Positions 17,648-25,175 of a stretch of 64,000 bases of DNA are shown one piece after another. The translations under genes and the position numbers were made by a program. The stretch is from positions 930,001 through 994,000 of the forward strand of contig CAWBTE010000006.1 of the NCBI GenBank assembly GCA_963791615.1, in the 5' to 3' direction. The notes beneath the pieces are model-generated. The model had not been told where the DNA came from. It searched no databases and saw only the letters and a program-made list of their open reading frames with translations. Each line of letters begins with the position of its first letter. The stretch's first letter is position 1. The stretch is from CAILZL01 sp963791615 (GTDB taxonomy: Bacteria; Pseudomonadota; Gammaproteobacteria; Steroidobacterales; Steroidobacteraceae).

Positions 17648-19003
17648 TCAGAGCGACCGCCAGACGCGCCAGATCGGGCAAGGCGCCTCCAGCCAGCGTC
17701 CGCGCAGTGAATTTTTCAGCACTTCGGTGATCTTTACGTCCACAAACTGGTTGATCAGATGTTGCGGACCTTCGAAATGCACCCAGCGCATGTTCTCGGT
17801 GCGGCCCGACAGCAACTGTTCATTGGTCTTTGAAGGGCCGGTGACCAGAATGCGCTGCACCGAACCCAGCATCTGCTCACTGATGGCCGCCGCCTGGCTG
17901 TTGAGACGTGCCTGCAATCTTTCCAGGCGCTGCTGCTTTTCATCATGGCTGACTTCATCCAGCAAAGACGCCGCCGGCGTACCGGGGCGGCGGCTGTAGA
18001 TGAAGCTGAAAGACTGATCGAAACCGACGCTGGCAATCAGGTTCATGGTGTCCATGAAATCTTTTTCAGTCTCACCGGGGAAACCGACGATGAAGTCCGA
18101 TGAAATGCTGATGCCCGGGCGAACCTCACGCAGCTTGCGTAGCTTCTGCTTGTATTCGAGAACGGTATGACGCCGCCCCATCAGCGACAGCACCCGATCC
18201 GAACCGCTTTGCACCGGCAGGTGCAGATAGTTGGCCAGCTTCGGCACATCGCGATACGCCGCAATCAGCGCATCATTGAACTCCACCGGATGCGAAGTGG
18301 TGAAACGAATGCGCTTGATGCCATCAATCTCGGCTACATGGCGAATCAAGGTGGCCAGATCACATTCGTCACCATCCATGTCGCCGGCATAGGCATTGAC
18401 CGTCTGACCCAGCAGGTTGATTTCCTTCACGCCCTGCGCCGCCAGTGAACGCACTTCCGTCATCACTTGCTCAAACGGGCGACTGACTTCTTCACCGCGC
18501 GTGTAGGGCACCACGCAGAAGGTGCAGAACTTGCTGCACCCTTCAATGATGGACACGAATGCCGTAGCGCCTTCCGCACGCGGCTCCGGCATGCGATCAA
18601 ACTTTTCCACTTCGGGGAAGCTGACATCCACCTGTGGCTTGCCGGTGGCGCGCAACGCTTCGATCATTTCCGGCAGGCGATGCAGGGTTTGCGGCCCGAA
18701 TACCAGATCCACATAGGGCGCGCGAGCGGTAATGGCCTCGCCTTCCTGACTGGCCACGCAACCACCGACGCCGATAATGAGGCCCGGACGCTGTTGCTTG
18801 AATTCCCGCCAGCGACCCAGTTGCGAAAACACTTTCTCCTGCGCCTTTTCCCGAATCGAGCAGGTATTGAGCAGCAGCACATCGGCCTGCTCGGGGTCTT
18901 CAGTCAGTTCGTAACCGCTTGCCGCATTGAGTACGTCCAGCATTTTGGCTGAATCGTATTCATTCATCTGACAGCCATAGGTACGAATAAACAGGCGAGG
19001 CAT
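17648..19003 (-). CDS. miaB: tRNA-2-methylthio-N6-isopentenyladenosine synthase MiaB
   Basis: Radical SAM methylthiotransferase that adds the 2-methylthio group to i6A37 in tRNAs reading U-starting codons. From the N-terminus it shows the UPF0004 domain with cluster cysteines (YGCQMNEYDS, NTCSIREKA, GVGGCVASQEG), the radical SAM motif CSKFCTFCVVPYTRG, and the C-terminal TRAM domain. I start at the ATG at 19003 (MPRLFIRTYGC), giving 451 residues; a TTG at 19042 is also in frame. Confidence 0.95.
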   Translation of the reverse strand: MPRLFIRTYGCQMNEYDSAKMLDVLNAASGYELTEDPEQADVLLLNTCSIREKAQEKVFSQLGRWREFKQQRPGLIIGVGGCVASQEGEAITARAPYVDLVFGPQTLHRLPEMIEALRATGKPQVDVSFPEVEKFDRMPEPRAEGATAFVSIIEGCSKFCTFCVVPYTRGEEVSRPFEQVMTEVRSLAAQGVKEINLLGQTVNAYAGDMDGDECDLATLIRHVAEIDGIKRIRFTTSHPVEFNDALIAAYRDVPKLANYLHLPVQSGSDRVLSLMGRRHTVLEYKQKLRKLREVRPGISISSDFIVGFPGETEKDFMDTMNLIASVGFDQSFSFIYSRRPGTPAASLLDEVSHDEKQQRLERLQARLNSQAAAISEQMLGSVQRILVTGPSKTNEQLLSGRTENMRWVHFEGPQHLINQFVDVKITEVLKNSLRGRWLEAPCPIWRVWRSL

Positions 19004-19162
19004 GGGCGAATCGGGCGCAACCGCAGTCGAAAGGGGCGTCAAGGATACGGCCCGGGGCCGGTTTTTTCCATGCGCATGCCAATTCGGATGGGGTTACGGG
19101 AGAGATTTCAGGCCAAAACCACCCAAATCGACATTGAGCGCCTTGCTATCCGGCCGCCCAGG

Positions 19163-19645
19163 TCATTGCGCCGCTTTGGGCAGATCCATCGACGTGCCGG
19201 TATAGCGTGTCCACACCTGGTTCTTGCCCAACAATGAAACACCAATAAACCCGCGCACTTTCACCGAACCATCGGCGTTCAATTCCAGCTTGCATTTGTA
19301 GGTCTTGCCGCTCTTGGGATCGTAGATGGCGCCACCCGACCACTTGCCCGCGCCGTCATACTTCATGCCGGTCAGGTTGATCTGGCCACGCAACACCTGG
19401 TTGCGTTTGGTCGAATCGGGATTATTGCTGTCCAGCTTGCCAGGTTCGTTGCCACCCACAATGCGCCCCTGCAGCGTGCCGTCGGCAGTCTGACTGATCT
19501 GGATGATGCCGTCCTTCGGTTCGGTCAACCAGTTGCCGAGCACCCTGGTTTGCACGTCATCCGCAGCCATCGCCGGTGCACCGCACACACCAGACACCAG
19601 CAACAGGACCGTCAATAACTGCGCAAAAGAAAATCTGATATTCAT
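19163..19645 (-). CDS. DUF2147 family exported protein
   Basis: A 160-residue secreted protein with a clear signal peptide (LLTVLLLVSGVCGAPAMAAD). The mature part has the DUF2147 layout: GNWLTEPKDGIIQISQTADG, then LQGRIVGGN, a YDGAGKWSGGAIYDPKSGK block and a C-terminal VRGFIGVSLLGKNQVWTRY. This is a lipocalin-like beta-barrel family with no settled function; some members respond to envelope stress. Confidence 0.88.
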   Translation of the reverse strand: MNIRFSFAQLLTVLLLVSGVCGAPAMAADDVQTRVLGNWLTEPKDGIIQISQTADGTLQGRIVGGNEPGKLDSNNPDSTKRNQVLRGQINLTGMKYDGAGKWSGGAIYDPKSGKTYKCKLELNADGSVKVRGFIGVSLLGKNQVWTRYTGTSMDLPKAAQ

Positions 19646-19753
19646 GATTCCCCCGCGTTGTGTTTTGACCCGCTCCGGCAGGCAGGATGTTCCGGACCAA
19701 GCCTAGCCCCCGATTCGCTATAGTGGCAAGCCATACTTCAAGCGCCCTCGCCC

Positions 19754-21823
19754 ATGAACGAGTCCGACAAATCCCTGCCTGCCAATGCGCTGCAACACAG
19801 CACCAGCCCCTACCTGTTGCAGCATGCGCACAACCCGGTGCGATGGCATCCGTGGGGCGAACAGGCATTGCAGTTGGCGCGGGATAGCGGCAAACCCATC
19901 CTGTTATCTATCGGCTACTCCGCCTGTCACTGGTGCCATGTGATGGCGCATGAGTCGTTTGAAGACGAAGCTACGGCGGCATTGATGAATGAACTGTTCA
20001 TCAACATCAAGGTAGATCGAGAGGAGCGTCCAGACCTCGACAAGATCTATCAGCTGGCGCAACAGGTATTGACGCAACATGCCGGTGGATGGCCGCTCAC
20101 CATGTTCCTGAGTCATGACACGCAGCAGCCGTTTTTTGGCGGCACTTACTTTCCACCCACACCTCGCCATGGCTTGCCGGGATTCAAGGACCTGCTGCAA
20201 CGGGTGGCGCAGTACTACCGTGATCATCAGACCGAACTCCAGCAGCAACATCAGGCGCTGTTGCGTGTTTTTGATGACCTGCAACCCGAGCCGTATCGCA
20301 TGGATGCGCTGGACAGCTCACCCATACAAAATACACGCGCAACCCTGCAATCCCAGTTCGATACGCAATTCGGCGGCTTTGGCGGCGCACCCAAATTCCC
20401 GCATCCACGCACACTGGAATTCCTGTTGCGCCACTGGCGCGCCAGCAGCGGCGCTGAACAACCCGATCTGCATGCGTTGTACATGTGCGCACTGACCCTG
20501 ACCCGCATGGCCGAAGGCGGTGTGTACGATCAACTCGGCGGCGGCTTCTATCGCTACTCGGTGGATCAGTACTGGATGATTCCGCATTTCGAGAAGATGC
20601 TGTACGACAACGCCGAATTGCTGCGCGTGTATGCACAGGCTGCGACCGCTACCGGCGATCCCTTGTTTAAACGCATCACACAGGAAACGGCAAGCTGGCT
20701 GTTGCGCGATATGCGCGCGCCTGAAGGCAGCTTCTGGTCAACCCTGGATGCCGATTCTGAAGGTCATGAAGGCCGCTACTACGTTTGGGATGCGGCGCAG
20801 GTGGCGCGCTTGTTGAGCCGGCCGAATACGCCGTATTGTCACGCCGTTATGGCCTGGATAACGCTGCCAACTTTGAAGGCCGCTGGCATCTGCACAGCTA
20901 TCGCAGCGTGGATGACATTGCCAAAGAACTGAACCTCAGCGTCGCCGAAGCCGAGCATGAACTGCACCATGCACGGCAGAAACTGCTTTCCTTACGCAGC
21001 GAACGGATTGCGCCGGGACTGGATACCAAGATCCTCACCGCATGGAATGGCCTGCTGATCGCGGGCCTGTGTCAGGCAGCCCGCTGTCTGGACGATGCAA
21101 GTTTGATTGATGCTGCCTGCGCCACCGTCGATCAGTTACGCAGTAAAGCCTGGCGTGACGGGCGTCTGTATGCGGTGCAAGCCGGTGGTCACACGCAGTT
21201 CTCCGCGTATCTGGATGACCATGCCTACCTGCTCGCCGGCTTGCTGGAGCTGTTGCAAACCCGCTGGCGCAGTGCCGATCTGCATTGGGCCATTGAACTG
21301 GCCGAAACGCTGCTGAGTCGCTTTGCCGACCATGAGCGCGGTGGCTTCTACTTCACCGCCGATGATCACGAGGCACTGATCCATCGCAGCAAGTCCTTCT
21401 CTGATGAAGCCACTCCCTCCGGCAATGCCCTCGCTGCGCAGAGTTTGCTGCGACTGGGCTACCTGCTGGGTGAGCCGCGTTATTTGCAAGCAGCAGAAGA
21501 CACGCTGCGTGCGGATTGGGCCGCCCTGCAAGATCATCCCGTCTGCTCACGCCAGCTTGCTCATCGCTCTGGAAGAACAACTGGATGCACCGCAGCTCAT
21601 CATCATTCGCGGCGCAGCGACTGAATGCAGCGAATGGCAGCAGGCGCTGAGCAAGCTGTATCAGCCGACTCGGCTGGTGTTCGCGATTCCTGCGGAGGCT
21701 GTATTGCCGGACCCTCTGGCCAGCAAGGCCAGCGCCACGACCACGCTTGCCTATGTATGTCAGGGCACGACCTGCAGTGCACCGGTGCAATCACTGGAGG
21801 CGCTGATTGCACTGAGTCGGTGA
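19754..21823 (+). CDS. DUF255 thioredoxin-domain protein (YyaL/SPATA20-like), two single-base frameshifts
   Basis: A large cytosolic protein (689 residues after correction) with an N-terminal thioredoxin-like domain and a C-terminal alpha/alpha toroid resembling N-acylglucosamine epimerases. The redox motif is SACHWCHVMAHESFED, then VDREERPDLDKIYQ and GGWPLTMFL. The frame breaks near 20815 (one base missing in TTGTTGAG, after which EPAEYAVLSRRYGLDN continues) and again at CCC 21538-21540 (one extra C, after which SAHASLLIALEEQLDAPQL continues). The two changes cancel, so the whole gene keeps its length. This is either sequence error or recent decay. Confidence 0.8.
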
Positions 21824-21849
21824 CATGCTTGTCGCAACAATCCTTCTGG

Positions 21850-21930
21850 TTTCTCGTAGGGGCGATTCGCGAACCGCCCTACTTTTTTCAGGGTTTCAGA
21901 GGGCGGTTCACGAACCGCCCCTACGAGAAA
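21850..21930. repeat. Long inverted repeat between convergent genes
   Basis: Two arms of about 30 nt (starting at 21850 and ending at 21930) are inverted copies with about two mismatches, separated by a T-rich centre. Each arm is itself a palindrome of the GTAGGGGCG...CGCCCCTAC type. The element sits between the tail-to-tail DUF255 and HIT genes and could act as a two-way terminator. The arms share their outer sequence with the copies near rpsJ and rpoC. Confidence 0.8.
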
Positions 21931-21934
21931 GCCC

Positions 21935-22384
21935 CTAACCCCGCAACGCCGCCCGCAGCTGTATCAACAACACGCCATCCCTGTGCACATCAAACAGCGG
22001 CGCCTTTGACCAGTCGTACATCCAGGGATGCGCCGCGCGCAATTCCGGCGCTTCATCGGCATAACGTGGAATGACATGCGCATGCAGCGCGGGTTCAACA
22101 TTGCCGAACATCGCATAGTTGATACGCAGCGCACCGGTCGCCTTGAACACGACATCGCCCAGTTGCGCCATGTCACTGAGAAACTGCTGGCGATGACCAG
22201 ATGCCATTTCATTGAGGTGTGGTACCACCGGATCGGGCAACAACAGGCTGTAGCCACGCAGGAACTGCGAGTGCCCAAGCACCGCCCACCCGGACGACAT
22301 GTGAGTGATCAACTCGGGACATTCACCCGCCCGGCACGCGGACACCATGCGATGAATAGCGGTCGGAAAATGGGTATTGGTCAT
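21935..22384 (-). CDS. HIT family hydrolase-like protein
   Basis: A 149-residue protein of the histidine-triad superfamily (nucleotide hydrolases and transferases). The motif is ALHAHVIPRY, preceded by the core helix LGDVVFKATGALRINYAMFG. The last His of the classic HxHxHxx is replaced by Ile-Pro, so catalytic activity by the usual mechanism needs caution. It ends 5 nt from the palindromic repeat. Confidence 0.8.
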   Translation of the reverse strand: MTNTHFPTAIHRMVSACRAGECPELITHMSSGWAVLGHSQFLRGYSLLLPDPVVPHLNEMASGHRQQFLSDMAQLGDVVFKATGALRINYAMFGNVEPALHAHVIPRYADEAPELRAAHPWMYDWSKAPLFDVHRDGVLLIQLRAALRG

Positions 22385-22397
22385 GAAATTTGCCCAC

Positions 22398-22916
22398 CTA
22401 CTGAATCATCTTCACGGTTGCCACCGGCGCATAGTCAAACTTGCTGGTCCGGACATTCCACACCAGCGCACGATCACAGAAGTTTTCGCTGGCAAAGTCA
22501 CGCGCCGGTTTCTTGCCGCACTGCTGACTCGAAACGGTGAGCCAGAGTTTGGCAGCAGCGCCTTTACCTTCCAGCGTCACGCCATAAACCGAATCACTGA
22601 ACGCCAATAACACCCCGCCCTTGCCATCACTGACATAGACGCTGACGCCCTTCTCGCGATCACCGTAGATACTGGCAGCACCATCACAGTTGACAGAACC
22701 GATATCAAGTACGAAGTCCTGCTTGCCATCGCCATTCAGATCAGCGCGCTTGATCGCCTCTTTTGTCAGCGGCTTGCCACCGACCTCACTGCACATGGCC
22801 GCGACCGCTTTCAAAGCCGTGGCCACCACAGCCGGCAGCGTGGCAGAGGTATCCGCCGCAGAGGCAGCATTGGCGATGAACGCACAGAGCAAACTTGTCC
22901 ACAGAGTCATACGCAT
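22398..22916 (-). CDS. Exported protein of unknown function
   Basis: I do not recognise the family. A signal peptide (LWTSLLCAFIANAASAAD) is followed by a 150-residue domain with DLNGDGKQDFVLDIG, a calcium-binding-like D-x-N-x-D-G loop of the FG-GAP/EF-hand type, and five mature cysteines. Periplasmic location is likely. It lies 13 nt from the HIT gene on the same strand and may share a transcript with it. Confidence 0.75.
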   Translation of the reverse strand: MRMTLWTSLLCAFIANAASAADTSATLPAVVATALKAVAAMCSEVGGKPLTKEAIKRADLNGDGKQDFVLDIGSVNCDGAASIYGDREKGVSVYVSDGKGGVLLAFSDSVYGVTLEGKGAAAKLWLTVSSQQCGKKPARDFASENFCDRALVWNVRTSKFDYAPVATVKMIQ

Positions 22917-22947
22917 GGGAGTCTCCAGTGGGACTGAGATGTCTGAA

Positions 22948-23115
22948 TCAATCCCCCCGCCAGTTCTTCAGCAGGGTATTGACCGACACCATAATGACCA
23001 CGAACAACAGCAGGTCGATGATCTGGGTTGCCAGTTCGGAGAAATGCTGGCTGATGAAACCACTCAGCCAGTACACCATGACAGCCGCAACGGCGACGGC
23101 GGGTAGCAGGGTCAT
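22948..23115 (-). CDS. Small two-helix membrane protein, 55 residues
   Basis: A short ORF supported by a perfect AGGAGG ribosome site 4 nt before its ATG. It reads MTLLPAVAVAAVMVYWLSGF, then a polar ISQHFSELATQ, then IIDLLLFVVIMVSVNTLL and ends KNWRGD. Two membrane helices joined by a short loop are predicted by eye. No function is known to me. It is 31 nt upstream of the exported unknown on the same strand, so the two may be an operon. Confidence 0.7.
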   Translation of the reverse strand: MTLLPAVAVAAVMVYWLSGFISQHFSELATQIIDLLLFVVIMVSVNTLLKNWRGD

Positions 23116-23171
23116 GACGCCTCCTCTGTGTTGGGCCGACTATGGCACATCAGGTATTGATGTTGCGCCAA

Positions 23172-23204
23172 GAAAAATCCCGATGGCTGGCGCACATCGG
23201 GATT
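23172..23204 (-). terminator. Intrinsic terminator after ssb
   Basis: A 10-bp perfect stem (23176-23185 with 23195-23204), 9-nt loop and, in the minus-strand direction, a run of five T. It lies 40 nt after the ssb stop. Confidence 0.85.
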
Positions 23205-23243
23205 CAGTGTAGGTCATCCTGACTTGCATCCGTTCAAATCGAC

Positions 23244-23699
23244 TCAGAACGGAATGTCGTCATCAAAAGCATTGTCGTCACTCGGTGGTGGTGCAGAAGA
23301 ACTTGGCGCACTGCTGCGCTCCGGCGCGGCACGTCCGCCACCTTCACCGCCGCCCGCGCCACTGCGCCCACCCAGCATCTGCATGTCGCGACCGACAATC
23401 TCGGTGGTGTAGCGGTCTTTGCCTTCCTTGTCCTGCCACTTGCGGGTGCGCAGGCTGCCTTCGATGTACACCTGTGAACCCTTGCGCAGGTATTCAGCAG
23501 CGATTTCGGCCAGTTTTTCGAACAGCACCACGTTGTGCCATTCGGTGCGTTCCTGCTTGTCGCCGGATTGCTTGTCGGTCCAGCCTTCGGAGGTGGCGAC
23601 GCTGAAATTGGTTACGGCCTTGCCATTGGGCATATAGCGCGTTTCCGGGTCCTTGCCGATATTGCCAACCAGAATGACTTTGTTGATGCCGCGCGCCAT
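23244..23699 (-). CDS. ssb: Single-stranded DNA-binding protein
   Basis: Homotetrameric ssDNA-binding protein used in replication, repair and recombination. The OB fold starts MARGINKVILVGNIGKDPET, with WHNVVLFEKLAEIAAEYLRK and the YVEG-like VYIEGSLRTRKW. A Gly/Ser/Pro-rich linker leads to the acidic partner-binding tip DDDIPF. At 151 residues it is of usual length. Its neighbourhood (ssb, MFS transporter, uvrA) is common in gammaproteobacteria. Confidence 0.97.
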   Translation of the reverse strand: MARGINKVILVGNIGKDPETRYMPNGKAVTNFSVATSEGWTDKQSGDKQERTEWHNVVLFEKLAEIAAEYLRKGSQVYIEGSLRTRKWQDKEGKDRYTTEIVGRDMQMLGGRSGAGGGEGGGRAAPERSSAPSSSAPPPSDDNAFDDDIPF

Positions 23700-23790
23700 G
23701 AGTTGCTCCGTGAGTATTTTTTGAGGGCCGAATTGTAAGCGTTAGACGGGCAAAGTTCAGCCAGAAGTCCATATGGAAAAACCGCGTCAC

Positions 23791-23816
23791 GTCATTCCCG
23801 CCTTCGCGGGAATGAC
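23791..23816. repeat. REP-like palindrome after the MFS gene
   Basis: An 11-bp perfect stem (23791-23801 with 23806-23816) and a 4-nt loop, containing the GTCATTCCCGC/GCGGGAATGAC sequence common in dispersed palindromes of proteobacteria. It starts about 20 nt after the stop of the MFS gene and may also end its transcript. Confidence 0.75.
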
Positions 23817-23836
23817 AGCATTCAGACTTATTTTTC

Positions 23837-25054
23837 CTACTCTGCTTCGCCGACCATGACCACGCCCGCCCAGGCCAGTGCCACCAGGGCGCTACCCCAG
23901 AACACGCCGCCAAGACCAAAGAATTTCAGCAGTTGACCGCCCAGCATGCCGCCGCAGGCCGCGCCCAGAAACTGGCAGGTGGCGAACACGCCCATGGCCG
24001 CGCCGCGATCCGTGACGGGCGCGGCTTTGGACAGCCCCGCCGGCAGCCGCGCTTCCAGAAAATTGAAGGCGGCGAAAAACAGCGTGAAGGCGATGAACAC
24101 TGGCCACTGTTCGGCATAACTGATCGCCAGCACCGCCTGGGCCAGCGCGGACGCGGCAACCGCCAGCGCCACGATCCAGTGCGGACGACGAGCGCGTTCG
24201 GCCGCCAGAATCAGCGGCACGGTGCCGAGGAAGGACACCAGGAACACACCGAGGTACACCTTCCAGTGCGCCGCTTCGGTGATGCCCAGCGAATGAAGCA
24301 GCACCAGCGGCACGGACAGGAACGTGGCGGTGAGGATGAAGTGCAAGGCAAACACACCCACGAAGTAACTGCGCAGCGCGGGTAGCGCCGCGACCCGCAG
24401 CGTGGGAATGCGTGTCGCACTGGGGTCGGACGTCTGCCCACCCTCAACCGGCACGGCCACTTTCAGCAGCAGAATACCCAGCAACGCCAGTCCGGCCATC
24501 ACCCAGAAAATGCCCGATACGCCAATGATGGCTTCCAGCAGCGGCGCGGCGATCAGCGACACCACGAACGAAGCGCCGATGCTCATGCCAATGAAGGCCA
24601 TCGCCCGGGTACGCACGGCTTCGCGGGTGAAATCCGCCAGCAGGGCCGTGACGGCGGCAGAGATCGCGCCCGCACCCTGCAGGCAGCGCGCGAAAATGAT
24701 CATCCACAGCGACTCGGCCAGCGCTCCCACTATCGACCCCAGCAGGAACAGGATCAGACCGAAAATAATAATGGGCCGGCGACCATAGCGATCCGACCAG
24801 CGGCCGAAGGGCATCTGCAACAACGCCTGCGTCAGACCATAGGCGCCCATGGCCAGACCAATCAGCGTCGGTGTGGCGCCGGGCATCTGCGAGGCATAGA
24901 TGGACAGCACCGGCAACAGAAGAAACAGACCGAGCATGCGCGTGGCATAGATGCCCGCCAGCGCCGCAACAACGCGACGTTCCAGTGCGCTCAGGCTGAT
25001 CCGTGCGTGCGGTGCAGTCGTGATTTCAGTCGTATTTTCAGCAGAAGTGGGAAT
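23837..25054 (-). CDS. MFS transporter (YajR-like), possible ATT start
   Basis: A 12-helix major facilitator efflux-type transporter. The antiporter-like motif GLTQALLQMPFGRWSDRYGR (loop 2-3) and FARCLQGAGAISAAVTALLA (helix 5) are visible. The first ATG (24937) falls inside helix 1 and drops LSALERRVVAALAGIYATR, which belongs to the family. Upstream the frame stays open, but has no ATG, GTG or TTG; the only codon with a ribosome site (GAGG, 8 nt) is ATT at 25054, which would give 405 residues. Either ATT is used, as in infC, or a base error hides the start. Confidence 0.75.
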   Translation of the reverse strand: MPTSAENTTEITTAPHARISLSALERRVVAALAGIYATRMLGLFLLLPVLSIYASQMPGATPTLIGLAMGAYGLTQALLQMPFGRWSDRYGRRPIIIFGLILFLLGSIVGALAESLWMIIFARCLQGAGAISAAVTALLADFTREAVRTRAMAFIGMSIGASFVVSLIAAPLLEAIIGVSGIFWVMAGLALLGILLLKVAVPVEGGQTSDPSATRIPTLRVAALPALRSYFVGVFALHFILTATFLSVPLVLLHSLGITEAAHWKVYLGVFLVSFLGTVPLILAAERARRPHWIVALAVAASALAQAVLAISYAEQWPVFIAFTLFFAAFNFLEARLPAGLSKAAPVTDRGAAMGVFATCQFLGAACGGMLGGQLLKFFGLGGVFWGSALVALAWAGVVMVGEAE

Positions 25055-25175
25055 GGGTTTTTCCTCGTGATCAAGCTGCGTATAGTACCCAATCCGCTTG
25101 CGCGCCGGCCAACATCAAGTGGCCTGCAATTGATTGACCACCACTGACTCAGCCACCCAACCAGACGACCCATCC

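Noticed and set aside
19050..19075. GC stem with six T near 19066 as a plus-strand terminator
   Set aside because: No plus-strand gene ends here; the stem is only 4 bp. It lies in the miaB upstream region.
25055..25175. SOS (LexA) box before uvrA
   Set aside because: No CTGT-N8-ACAG palindrome or close variant found in the gap.
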